From Geosiphon pyriformis (taxonomy: Eukaryota > Glomeromycota > Glomeromycetes > Archaeosporales > Geosiphonaceae): DNA of 64,000 bases. The notes under the pieces were generated by a model. The model saw only the letters and a program-made list of their open reading frames with translations, had not been told where the DNA came from and made no database searches. Positions 20,001 through 31,139 of the stretch are shown here, piece by piece (position 1 is the first letter of the stretch; each line of letters begins with the position of its first letter). The stretch spans positions 727,145-791,144 of the forward strand of contig JAAOMT010000697.1 of NCBI GenBank assembly GCA_016748015.1, given 5' to 3'. Position numbers and translations under genes: made by a program.

Positions 20001-21800
20001 TACCAGATTTTTCAACTTCCTTAACCAATTATTATTTCACTTTTTGGAGAACATCACGAAATTTACACTTGCTCAAAACTCACTACTACTCAACAAATCT
20101 TTGAATCCAATGAACAAATCTGTTTGAAGCATGAAATCTCAATTCCAAACATTTATATTCTCAAAGGAATAAAAAAATTTTGAGTTACATTTTACAACTC
20201 TAATAATTACCTCATTGTCTTATTGAACAAACTAGAGATTAAAATCATACACAATAACATTTTTCAAGATGAAAACCCTCAAATTGTCTCTAATTTCATC
20301 AAAATTATAAGACATACACTACTTCCAAATCCAAACATCATTTCTACCACTGAAAACTACCACCTTTTGGAAGAAAAACTCTCTCAAATCAACATGGGTT
20401 CTTTAGAACCCTAACAACAAAGACAATTGAAATAGCTAATAGTTAAATTTGCAGATATATTTGCAAAAAACAACAATAACCTGGAAAAAACTAATATTGT
20501 TCAACAGCAGATCCACACAGAAGATGCTCTACCAAAAAGACAACAAGCTTATTGAGTGCCACCTGCCAGCCACCAATTCATCAGAGAAGAGGTTCAAAGA
20601 ATGCTCAATAACAAATTGATTCAACCATCAAGAAGTTCTTGGGCTTCACCAATAGTTTTAGTTAAAAAAAAAACGGAAAAATCAGATTCTGTGTTGATTA
20701 TAGACAACTGAATAGTGTTATAATTGGAGATGCCTACTCTCTTCCAAGAATTGATGACATGTTAGATGCTCTAGGAAAAGCCAAGTTCTTCTTAACTTTA
20801 GACTTGGAAAGTGGATACTGACAAGTCGAAATGGACCCAAAAGATAGATCCAAAACAGCATTCACCACTTAAGGAGGAAACTATGAGTTCAATGTTATGC
20901 CTTTTAGACTCTGCAATGCATCAGCAACATTCTAACAACTCATGGATGTTGTATATGAAGGACTCTTGTGGCAATTAGTAATTGTCTATCTTGATGACAC
21001 TAATGTATACTCACCAAACTTTAAAGCCCACCTTATCTATCTATGAGAAGTTTTTTAATGATTACAGAAAGCAGGATTAAAGTTGAACATTGAGAAATGT
21101 CACTTTGGAAAAACAAGTCTAATCTTTCTTGGACACATTGTTAGCAAAAATGGAGTCAAACCAAACCCTGGAACAATCAGTGCTGTCAAAAACTTTTAAA
21201 CTTCTAAAAATACCACAGAACTAAGAGGATTTGTAGGATTAGTCTCCTATTATCGGAAATTCATCAAAGAATTTTCAGAAATTGCCAAACCACTCAATTA
21301 TCTCACCAACAAAAATGTGCCATACAAATAGATGGAAAAACAACAAAAAGTTTTTGAAACCCTCAAAACAAGATTGACAACAGCCCCAGTTCTTGCTTAC
21401 TCAGACTTCAACAAATGGTTCCAATTAGCCACTAATGCTTCACACATAGCTTTTGGTGTCATCTTATCACAATTAGATGAAAATGGCCAAGAACAAGTCA
21501 TTGTCTATGCCAGCAGAACACTCAAGCCAACAGAACTCAAATATGGCTCAACTGAATTAGAAGTGGCTACAGTTATTTGGACTCTTAAACATTTTCAACA
21601 ATATCTGAAGAATGGAAAAGAATTTGACATCATAACGGACAATATTGATCTCAAATGGCTTAATAAAAAAAAAACTGAACAAAGTGCCAAACAGTCTCAA
21701 TGGAATGATTTCCTAGCAGACTACAGATACATTGTACACCACAAACCAGGAAAACTACACACCAATGTTAATAGCCTTTCAAGAATGAGACAAGATTAAC
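20001..21800 (+). pseudogene. Element C reverse transcriptase and RNase H, broken
   Basis: The linker and N-terminal part share the dUTPase frame (20223-20414 open, NKLEIKIIHNNIF onward). RT shows VPPASHQFIREEVQRML, then a 10-A run at 20664-20673. The relatives would need 11 A here to keep VKKKNGKIRFCVDY in frame, so this is probably a one-base loss. After it come TLDLESGY, NVMPFRLCNASATF and VIVYLDDTNVYSPNF with the Asp pair intact. RNase H is open at 21332-21799: QLATNASHIAFGVILSQ (the usual catalytic Asp is Asn), YASRTLKPTELKYGSTELE and IITDNIDLKWLNKK. Confidence 0.85.
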
Positions 21801-21854
21801 ACCACCAACAATCTCATTATAACATACTACTACTAGCAAAACAACAAAACAACA

Positions 21855-23240
21855 ATGAATCCCAGAAATTACAACAATCTTAAAAACTATTTGAAGACTC
21901 TCACTATGCTAGAAAATTGGTCTCCAAGTAAAAAACATCGATTACAACACCAGTCCAAACAATATTTTATATACCACAACAAAATTTATTACAAAAATTA
22001 TAAAAACCCAAACCAATCACTCAGATTAGTACAGAAAAATGAAAAAGAAACAATTCTATACAACATGTACACAGATCTTTCTTCAGCACACTTGGGAAGA
22101 GATGGAACAATTCAAAGAACTCTTAAACATTATTTTTGGCCTCACATGCAAAAAGACATTTGACAATATGTAGAATTCTGATAGTTGTTAAAGAAGAAGA
22201 GAAACTCGCCCTACAGAACTTTTAAATCCAATCAAAATTGGACAACCTTTTGACAGAGTTGGAATTGATTTAGTCAGACCATTACCTATCACAACCCAAG
22301 GAAATTGTTATATTGCAATTGCAGTAGATTATCTTACCAAATGGTCTGAAGCTAGAGCCATCTAAAGAACAGATGCAAAATCAGTAGCAAATTTCATCTA
22401 TGAAGACATTATCTGTAGACATAGATGCCCAATTGAACTTTTATCTGATCAAAGAACACATTTTGTGAACAACCTAATACAAAAAATTTGTGAACAATTC
22501 AATGTCAAAAGACCTCTATTATTACCTTATTACCCTCAAACAAATAGACTTGTAGAATATTTTAACAGAACATTGTGTGAATTTTTAGCCAAAGTCTCAA
22601 CAGATTTTGAGCAGGAATGGGATATCTTTATTCCATCAGTGTTATTAACATACAGAACACTAAAACAAAATACTATGAAACACACACTATTTGACTTAAC
22701 TTATAGAAAGACAGCAATATTACCAATCAATTTCACAGTGGAAACATACCCTGTGCAACTAATTAATAAAGAAAACTTTCAAAAAACACTTCAAAGAAGG
22801 GCCTATACTCTTCTTAGTACACTGGAAGAAAAAAGAAGGATAGCAGCAACTCATATTGAATATTCCTAAGCTCAACAAAAAGAAAGACATGACAACAAAT
22901 TACCACCTATTACCAACGAATTTAAAGTTGGAAATAAAGTTTTCTTACACAGAACTAAGACTGAAAAACAATGGAGTGGAAAATTTGAAAACAAATAGGA
23001 TGGACTATTTTATATTCACGAAATTCTAAACAATGGATCATATAAATTAAGACTTGATGACAAAGTACTAACAAAAATTGCACATGGAGATAAATTGAAA
23101 CACTATCATTCCAGAAACATACCTGAACCATTAATTCCACAAATTGGTATACATTTCCCTTTAATTAATCCTGAAAATATTCCCCGAAATTTAGAACCAA
23201 TAATCATAATAGAACAACAACCAAACTTGAACACTTAATT
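21855..23240 (+). pseudogene. Element C integrase, broken
   Basis: Zinc-domain region around 21855-22200 (YTDLSSAHLGRDGTIQRT, HYFWPHMQKDI), with its Cys pair damaged. The core has GIDLVRPLPI (22262 on), LLSDQRTHFVNN and LVEYFNRTLCEF, so the DDE triad is readable although in two frames (frameshift between 22163 and 22465). C-terminal: SVLLTYRTLKQNT, FKVGNKVFLHRTKTEKQW and a GPY/F-like DGLFYIHEILNNGSYKL. Stops replace Gln and Trp. A tail resembling the family-1 tail ends near 23240. Confidence 0.82.
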
Positions 23241-23398
23241 CAACATAATTTTACAATAATTCCTTTTTTTATAAACATACAAAGAAAAAAATAGCAAATA
23301 ATTACAAAAATACACAAACCCAAAAACAAATAAAACCTCATATCCAAAAAAAATAATTTTCTTTATTCTCTCTTTTTCATTAATTAGTCAATTTTATT

Positions 23399-24106
23399 AT
23401 GATTATTCCCCGAAATATTCAACAAATATCCCAAAAATTAATGTTAGCCTTGAAAACACTTCTTGACTTATCCATAACAATTAATGGAAGTCAAATTAAT
23501 TACATTCAAAAAAAAACAACAGCTCCAGTAGTAAATAATTTTCAGAACTACTACCCCTATAAAAGAAAAACAAGAAGTCACTCTGAAAATAGGTTATCAG
23601 AACTTTTGAAGCAAGCACTGAAAGAAAATTTTTTATTTGTCCCTATTGACATTCCACCAAATGCCACAATTTAACAACAACTACTACTATTTCTCAATGA
23701 ACAGAACAAGGAACATACCTTTATATATAGATATTTTTATATTGGAAAAACACTTTATGAACAAAAACTGGAACTTGAAGCAACCAACATCACTCCTGAG
23801 GCTATACAAAAACAAATTCACAATGAATTTAAGACAGCAGCTGGATCAACAAACACTTGCTACAAACTTAGAGCAGCTTTTAGACTCTATGATTTATTCA
23901 ACACTTGTGAAAACGTCTTACAAAATCTAATACTGCAACCAATAAAAGTTCAATACATTGAAAAGCTCACAGAACTGAAATTTCAACAATTTTCAGACCA
24001 AATCACTTCAATTATCTTGAACCACTATCTTAATATCACAGATAGTGCTTGGACTTTGATGGAGCTCAGTCTTGAGGAGGAGATTATATTACCAGTAGAA
24101 TTTTAG
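23399..24106 (+). pseudogene. Element C ORF3 (after integrase), one stop
   Basis: A 235-codon unidentified ORF with a single in-frame stop (TAA at a Gln position, about 23672). It starts MIIPRNIQQISQKLM, then LLDLSITINGSQINYIQ, LLKQALKENFLFVPIDIPPN, YRYFYIGKTLYEQKLELEA, RLYDLFNTCENVLQ, and ends LEEEIILPVEF with its stop about 20 bases inside the 3' LTR. F carries the same ORF with exactly the same length (50469-51176). Weak but ordered matches to family-1 ORF3 (SYCYYYQLGRKLN, YQLHNIFQNYPEILL) suggest common origin. No membrane segment; function unknown. Confidence 0.68.
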
Positions 24107-25059
24107 CTATTAATTAGCATAAAATTACCCTTATAATTCCTATTATTAATTAGCATACATTATTATTAATTTGATTATCACTTATTATTTAATCAAATTA
24201 TCAAATATCATTACTTAATCAATAATTCGATTTGTATCATAGAAATTAAGATGATCAAATTACACAATACTCTGAACCATTTAACATAGTCAAAATTCGC
24301 CGAAATTAATAAAAATTTGCCGAAATAATCAATAGTTCAGTGAAATAACTTGTAAATTTGCCGAAATGTATTTTTAGTTCACCCAAATTGTAGCAAAGAG
24401 AAAAGTGCAAGTTCAAAAACTAGTACTATAACAAGTTGTATAAAAAAAAAGCTTTTCTCTTCAAGAAAATGTATCTTCCCATAGTATCTTACCATAGTAT
24501 TTTACTTTAAATATCTTAATTGAAACAAATCACCTTTTACAAAATCAAATAAAAATTAAATATTTGAAAACCAAATTCTTAAATTATTACACTTGAAATT
24601 CTCTCAACACAACTAACATTTTGAAATTAATTAGCTACCAATTTTAATAAACTGTTAGTAACTCCAGGCCTGGATAGAAAATGTTTCCTTTGATAAATTT
24701 TATTTCTTTTACATTTCTTTTATTTTTTTTATTATTTTTCTTATCATAATCATTAGGGTAGCCTACAAACGAGATTCCTGTAGAAAAGTTGACTTTCATA
24801 GCAAAGTAACTACACATTTTTAGTGAGCTTCCAGATGAGCAATTCCTGAGAAAAAGTTAACATTTACTACAATGTAACTACATAAAGTAACTGGCAAGAA
24901 ATTGGCTATTCCACTTATAAGCCCAGCAGTTCAAATTATAGGAGATAATTTAAAGATAAATTCAGTTATTGGAGGTTCAACTACTTTTAGAAAAGGTGAA
25001 TTTAAAACAAACAGATATTAATAACATTTAAGAAAAGAGACCGAAAACCTCCAGTAATA
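24087..25059 (+). repeat. 3' LTR of element C (family 2)
   Basis: Begins TATTACCAGTAG after a GAGGAGGAGATTA purine tract; the usual TG has become TA, compare TGTTACCAG at 35276. It ends AGTAATA; length about 973 bp. The U3 has a cluster of TTCGCCGAAAT/TTTGCCGAAAT repeats at 24293-24397. A TATA-like TATAAAAAAAA lies near 24439. Beyond 25059 the sequence is family-1 dUTPase, so the LTR end is fixed by the junction as well as by comparison with F 51157-52117. Confidence 0.82.
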
Positions 25060-25512
25060 TCGCACACATGTATTGATCTCAAAATAGCTTTGGAAATTTC
25101 AGCAACAATCATGGTTCAATTAGCATTTAGGAGTAGCCTAGTAAAAAAAGGAATCAACATCAAAGGAGAAATAATTGATGCAGGGTATATAGGAAATATT
25201 ATTGCTATGCTACAAAATGACTCTGAAAAAGCCTATATTATAGAGCCAAATAAAAAGATAGCACAAGCAATATTCTTACCTTTGGTAAAAATAGCTCAAT
25301 TAGTGTCAGTGAAAAACAGAGAAAAATTAGGGATTACTGCTAGAGGAATACAGGGATTTGGATCAATGAATAGAATAGACATACCAGTTAATATGGTGGT
25401 GGAAGAAATTATTGACAAAGGAGAAATTATCTCAACCCATCAATCAATTTCCATTCCACCATATGACCAGTATATATTACTTATAAAAAGAAAAATAAAG
25501 AATCAGGGTTAG
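25060..25512 (+). pseudogene. Element D dUTPase, C-terminal two thirds
   Basis: Open from 25090. Motif 2 region FRSSLVKKG, motif 3 GEIIDAGYIGNI (catalytic Asp and Tyr present), motif 4 KIAQAIFLPL and motif 5 TARGIQGFGSMNRID (usual Thr is Met). Motif 1 and the Cys-pair region are missing because element C sits at 25059. A TAG at 25510-25512 replaces a Gln seen in A and G, and the frame continues into the RT linker FEAEATICKLGEIGLINL. Confidence 0.85.
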
Positions 25513-27190
25513 TTGTTTGAAGCAGAAGCCACCATTTGCAAATTAGGGGAGATTGGACTCATTAATCTCTACATATCAGCCAAAAACCCCAAAAACATCA
25601 AAATTCTCATCTACAACACAACTGGAAATGTCATTGAAATACCAAAAGGAACTATTATTGGATATTTGACCACTGAAGTTGAGAATCAACCACCAAATCA
25701 CATTCCAGATTTTCCACAGCTTTGCAGATATGTGGACATTACATCACAAACCATCTATGGACGAAATGAATATTATCTGCTTCAACCAAAACAATTGGAA
25801 CAGATGAACATGGGGAATCTAGATCCACTTTAATGGATGCAACTCAAGATATTATTCAACAATTTCAATGACATCTTTGTTAGCAAAAATGAATTTGGCT
25901 GAACCAATATTATCTAACATCAGATCAAGACTGGAAATGCAATGCCAATTAAACAAAGAGTATACAGAGTACTACCAGCTAGCCATGAGATCATTTGTCA
26001 AGAAATCAACTGGATGCTTGACAATAGGCTAATTCAGCCATTAATAAGTCTATGATTATCACCAGTAGTACTAGTTCATAAGAAAAATAGAAAAATCCAT
26101 TTTTGTGTAGACTACTAAAAACTGAATGAAGTAACAAAAGGTGATAGCTATCCAACTCCAAAGATCCAAAAACTATTCGACACTTTTGGAGGAAATAAAT
26201 GGTTCTCAACACTGGACTTAGATAGTAGTTACTGGCAAGTAGCCATGGATCCAGCTGACAAAGAAAAAACAGTGTTTACTACAAAAGAAGAAAATTTTGA
26301 GTTTGAAGTCATGCCATTTGGCTTGATGAATGCTCCAGCAACATTCCAATGGCTCATAAAAATTGTTTATACTGGATTACTATGGAAATCAGTAGTCGTA
26401 TACTTGGATGACACCAATGTGTTTTCAAAAACATTTGATGATTATTTGCATCATCTCCAACAAGTATTCAAAAGATTAAAAAGAGCTGGATTGAAACTAA
26501 ATGCAACCAAATGTTTCTTTGGAAAAACTGAACTCAAGTTTTTGGGACATGTGGTGAGCAAAGACAGAATCAAAACAGATCCAGACAAGATCAAAATAGT
26601 TAAGAACTTTTTAGTACCAGCCAACTTGTCAGAACTAAGGACATTTTTGGGATTCGCAGGCTACTATTACTGCTTTATCAAGGACTTTTCTAAATTAACT
26701 CAGCCATTTTACCATCTACAAACCAAAAATGTGAAGTATAAATGGACTGAAGCTCAACAAGAAGCATTTGACACATTGAGAAGAAAGCTTATCTAAGCTC
26801 TAGTATTGATGTATCCAGATTACAACAAACTATTCATCATTACTACTGATGCATCAGGTCAAGCATTGGGAGCAGTACTATTACAGAAAAAATCTGATGG
26901 AAGAGAGCATCCAGTAGCTTATGCCAGTAGAAGTTTAAGTCCAGCTGAAAAAAACTATGGAACTCCAGCACTGGAACACTTAGCAATCTATTGGGCTGTT
27001 ATCAAATAGAAAAAATACTTGAGCCAAAAGTTTGAAATATATACAGATCACAAAAAATTGACTTCAATCCAAAAACAAAAATTTACAGACAATTGCCATG
27101 CCAGATAGAAAATAGAACTTTCATTATTCAATTATATAGTACATTATAAAAAGGGAAAAAACAATGGAAATGCTGACAGATTGTCGTAAA
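25513..27190 (+). pseudogene. Element D reverse transcriptase and RNase H, well preserved
   Basis: One frame with few stops. The linker is open at 25513-25833. The fingers have stops at Arg, Gln and Tyr positions around 25830-26120. The palm is open from 26245 to 26796, with GLMNAPATFQWLIKI, VVYLDDTNVFSKTFDDYL (Asp pair intact), TELKFLGHVVSKDRIK and LRTFLGFAGYY. RNase H 26806-27009: FIITTDASGQALGAVLLQ, AYASRSLSPAEKNYGTP and LEHLAIYWAVIK, with the catalytic Asp present. A second part continues after a TAG at a Trp position. This is the least damaged RNase H in the window. Confidence 0.87.
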
Positions 27191-27234
27191 TGAGACAAAT
27201 CTAAAAACATTTCAACCCAAAAATATAACAAAAA

Positions 27235-28610
27235 ATGAACACACAAAAATACCAACAACTCCAGCATTATATAAATACTCAATTGTTCAAGAAAAAATTA
27301 TCTCAAAAAGAACAAAACAACATAAAACAGCAATCAAAATATTTCATCAATCATTAAAATATACTTTACCAGAAAAACAGAAGAAATCCAAACCAACCAA
27401 CTAGAGTAATTACAGAATCAAAAAAAGAAACAATATTGTTTAACATGCACTTAGATCCAACAGCAGAACATTTTTATAAAAAAGCAACCATAGAAAGAAC
27501 CAGAAAAAGATACTATTGGTCATCAATGTATCCAGACATTATCCAATATGTTTAAAATTGTGATGCTTGTCAAAGAAAAGGTGAAACAAAATCCAGTAAA
27601 CCATTAAGACCAATCAAAGTAGAACAACCATTTGATTACATTAGAATTGACTTAATCAGACCATTAACAATTACTAGTAAAAACAACAGATATATTGTAG
27701 TAGCTATAAACTATCTTACAAAATGGCCAGAAGCAAAAGCCATTCAAAGAGCAAATGCAGAATCCATTGCCGAATTCATCCATCAAGATTTGATATGTCG
27801 ACACAGATGTTCAAAAGAACTACTATTAGATTAAGGAACTTATTTTGTGAATAAAACATTAACAGAATTAAGTCAGAGATTTGGGATAAAAAGACCATTA
27901 TTATCACCATATTATCCACAAACCAATGGACTAGTCGAAAGATTCAATAGAATATTGTGTAAAGCAATTGCCAAAATCAGTCAAGAAAACCAAGATGAAT
28001 GGAATTTGTTTATATCATCAGTATTATTTGCTTATCGAACAATGAGACAAGATACTACACAAGCAATACCATTTGAATTAGTATATGATAGAACAGCAAT
28101 ATTACCAGTTGAGATAGAGATTAAAACATATCTAACTAAACCAATAACAGAAGCTAATTTCCAAGAAACATTGTTAAAAAGAACATATAATCTAATAAAA
28201 ACACTAGAAAACAGATAATGAAAAGCAGCTGATAATATTTAAAAGTCTCAAGAAAAGCAAAAAGAACGACATGATAACCAATTACCAGATAAACCAGTTG
28301 AATTCAAGATTGAAGACAAAGTACTTCTACATTGTACCAAAGCAAAAAAACAATAGAGTAGAAAATTTGACTCCGAATGAGATGGACCATTTCATATAGA
28401 AGAAATTCTTGGAAATAGAGCTTATAAATTAAGATGGGACAACAAAATCTTAGCCAAAGCAGCACATGGTAATCAACTGAAACCATATCACCAAATAGCA
28501 TCATCATCCACCAATAATATTCTACAATTAGGAATACAATAAATACTAGTTCAACCAGAGGAGATTCCATAAGATCTGAAACCAATCATAATTATTGGAC
28601 CAAACACGTA
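27235..28610 (+). pseudogene. Element D integrase, broken
   Basis: The zinc-domain region around 27440-27590 is readable with MHLDPTAEHFYKKATIERT and CDACQRKG; the second zinc-domain His is replaced or shifted. The core has LIRPLTI (27655 on) and, open from 27847, NKTLTELSQRFGIKRPLL, LVERFNRILCKAIAK and VLFAYRTMRQDT. The second Asp region (LLLD-stop-GTYFVN) has a stop at a Gln position. C-terminal FKIEDKVLLHCTKAKKQ and GPFHIEEILGNRAYKL follow with stops. In the same frame as RT. Confidence 0.83.
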
Positions 28611-28673
28611 AAATCAAACAATGAAAGAATATATAAAGACACAGTATATGTGATAAAGACAACCAAGAAAAAA

Positions 28674-29309
28674 ATGGAAATACCAGATCATATTCACATC
28701 TTAGCTCAACAATTATTCCAGGCCTTAAGTCAACAATCTTTAGACATAGAAATTATTATTAACAACCAAACAATTTGCTATTGAAACACCAAAAGTAAGA
28801 CAAAAAATACACCATATTAGTGGTTACCAAAGAATGATAAAAACTGGTCAGATAAAATAATAAAAAAAGTAAAAAACACTTTTGGGAAAATATCTATTAT
28901 GGCACCAACAGAAAAACTTACAAAAGAGAATTGGAAGCAATAGACAAAACAACTTCCAATATCATACTGTTACTACCAGTTAGGTCGAAAGTTAAATATT
29001 TAAGAGTTGTATATCGACAAATTCAAGAGGATATTTAACCAAAACATTATACAGCAAATTGAAGAATTTATTGGGAAAAAGACAAACTCAACACTACATG
29101 TGAGAACAATTTACCAACTGCACAATATATTTCAAAACTATCCAGAAATACTGTTACACTCTAACATGAAAACCATAACCATTAACCAATAGGGAAGAAT
29201 AAACAATATACAAGTAGAAGATATGAAAAATAAAGTTAAACAAACAATACTAAAAAAAGAAGTATTAGAGCTAATTCAGAATGAAGATTTCAATAGAGCT
29301 CAATATTAA
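28674..29309 (+). pseudogene. Element D ORF3 (after integrase), broken
   Basis: A 211-codon unidentified ORF, MEIPDHIHILAQQLFQALSQ at the start, then LDIEIIINNQTICY, TKENWKQ, SYCYYYQLGRKLNI, and from 29007 an open half YIDKFKRIFNQNIIQQIEEF ... TIYQLHNIFQNYPEILLHSN. It ends NEDFNRAQY with the stop in the purine tract. About six in-frame stops at Gln or Trp positions. This copy gives the clearest link between the family-1 and family-2 ORF3 (YYYQLGRKL against YFYIGKTL; YQLHNIFQNYPEILL against YDLFNTCENVL). Confidence 0.65.
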
Positions 29310-29323
29310 AAAGGAGAAAATAA

Positions 29324-30209
29324 TGTTACTCATAAAAAGAAAAACAGATATAGAGAGAATAGTAAACCAATGAGTGAATAGTATGTAGCATATGAGCATA
29401 TTGCTCAGCAATGTAGAACAATGATAGAAATCATGGCACATTGCTCAGCAATATGGAGCAATATCAGAAAACATGGCACATTGCTCAGCAATATGGAGCG
29501 ATGTTAGAAAATTAGAGCACATCACTCAGCAATGTAAGCATTGCTCAAGAAATCATAGCACATTGCTTGAGAATATGAGCAATTTCGTAGAACATCAATT
29601 ATGTATATATAGCAGTAGCATTAGAAGTAGAAAGATAAGAATCTTTTAGTTAGAAATCTTCCATTCACAAATATTAAAATAAATAAATCATTCACTATCC
29701 AAATCCACTCTCCACTATCAACACTTTATGTTGATAGGAATTGATACCTAACCATATTAGAACAATAGCTCTTGATTATGGCTATTGACAAGATACTAAC
29801 ATGCATATTGTCTTGGCTCATTTTTTTATTTTCTTTTATTTCTTTATTTCTTTGATTTTTACTGTTATATACTAACTGATTAAGGATTAAAGTACTGAAT
29901 AATTGACATCACAGATAGCCTGGTAAAAGACCCAGAAATAAGAGTAAAATTATATATATATTAACAGATAGCTTATCAGAAGAGCATAACTGCCAGAATA
30001 AACCGGCCACTAAGCTAAAAACAGAAATTGGGAACACAACTCACCAACCAATTATATTATCATTAAATCTCTGTTCATTATACAAAAGACTCAACTCTAA
30101 AACCTTCAGATATAACCAATATACCAGTATCACCAGTATTGTCAAGATATTAAACACTAAGTTACAGATTTGTTATTTGATTTGAGACTCCAAATAATCA
30201 TCTTTAACA
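29324..30209 (+). repeat. 3' LTR of element D (family 1, TTGCTCAGCAA subtype)
   Basis: Begins TGTTACTCATAA after the purine tract, ends TTTAACA; 886 bp. The U3 (29388-29590) has four to five copies of an about 40-bp repeat, each with the palindrome TTGCTCAGCAA and a GGAGCAAT block. TATATATA is at 29604-29611. The 3' limit agrees with the last bases shared with E (52407) and G (35950). Confidence 0.85.
29715..29787 (+). promoter_or_regulatory. Paired stem-loops in the LTR leader of element D
   Basis: First stem: arms CTATCAACA and TGTTGATAG around loop CTTTA (29715-29737). Second stem: arms CAATAGC and GCTATTG around an 11-base loop (29763-29787). They start about 105 bp after the TATA box, so they should be in the RNA leader. 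The same pair is at 36356-36428 in G and 1283-1356 in A. Confidence 0.55.
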
Positions 30210-31139
30210 ATACTAAAACAAATTCTTAACCAATTTATCAAAAAACTAAAAAATAGTATTCTTTAATCTATTAAATCCCATTATTTTGGTAGTTTATAAC
30301 AAACTATAATACTTGTCTGTGATTTTAATTAACAGAGCAAGAAGTCAATTATATCTAAACTGTCAACTTAGCCATAAATAAAACATCAGATATCAATGTT
30401 AAACTTATGTAATTAAATAAGAAATTGATTTAAAAAATCGAAAAATTTTTAGCAAAAAACTCTAAAATTTATTAATCATTTCAATATAAAAATAACTTTA
30501 GCAATCATTAATAATAGAATTAACAACAACAATAAAAATCCTAGAAGTTAGATCTCTATAATTGTTACTATTGTCAGAAATTCAAACACATTGCAAAAAA
30601 TTGCAGAAAAAAACTAGCTGATCAAAACTAAAGAAGTCAATATTAATTACAATTAAAATATTCTTATGCTATAGAATTTTAATATTTTTTACCACCACAC
30701 TCACAACTACAATATTCACTTCAACAAACTCTGATTTATTATCAGCTTTTATAAGCAATGACACTAATATCATCTCAGTATTAAGCACTAATATATAACA
30801 ATTCCAGACTTCAAGCCATTAACTATAATTTGAGATAATAAAACACCAATAGAAATTAAGCGCAACTTATTAATAAACCATTTAGATTAGTAAATTAAAG
30901 CAACATATTACTACAAACAACACAAACTAGATATTCAAATTAGGCTTTATATCTTAGTTTTATAAAAATCCTAGATTTTGGTAATATTACATTTTTTAAA
31001 AAAAAAAATATAATTGTAATTACTAATTCTTTTTTTTAAAACACTAATCAGACTATTAAAACAATTTTTCTTATCACAATTATTAAGAATGATATCTTGG
31101 TTACTATATTTTTATTTGATATTAACAGTTTAAATACTG

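Larger units (their letters stand above)
16712..25059 (+). mobile_element. Element C (Ty3/gypsy family 2), 5' end outside the window
   Basis: Second family, clearly related to family 1 in layout: gag, protease, Cys-rich module, dUTPase, RT, RNase H, integrase, ORF3, 3' LTR (24087-25059). Gag to the first half of RT is in one frame (codons starting at multiples of 3). The left boundary is the LTR end of B, which inserted at the start of gag. The right boundary is inside the dUTPase region of family-1 element D, so C is inserted in D. Stops and frameshifts are present but fewer than in F. Confidence 0.87.
25060..30209 (+). mobile_element. Element D (Ty3/gypsy family 1), left half cut off by element C
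   Basis: Starts in the middle of the dUTPase coding region exactly where the LTR of C ends, with HTCIDLKIALEIS continuing family-1 dUTPase. RT, RNase H and integrase are in one frame (25090 to 28218, codons at 1 mod 3), followed by ORF3 and the 3' LTR (29324-30209). The 5' half should lie left of the window. Its U3 repeats are of the second type (TTGCTCAGCAA), shared with G. Confidence 0.87.

Noticed and set aside
23399-24106. ORF3 as an envelope gene, which would make the elements errantivirus-like
   Set aside because: Only its position fits. No signal peptide, membrane anchor, glycoprotein-like cysteines or cleavage site is visible.
29388-29590. Regularly spaced short palindromic repeats, superficially like a CRISPR array
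   Set aside because: The repeats are diverged, the intervals are repeats too, they lie in an LTR U3 of a eukaryotic retrotransposon, and no cas gene is present.
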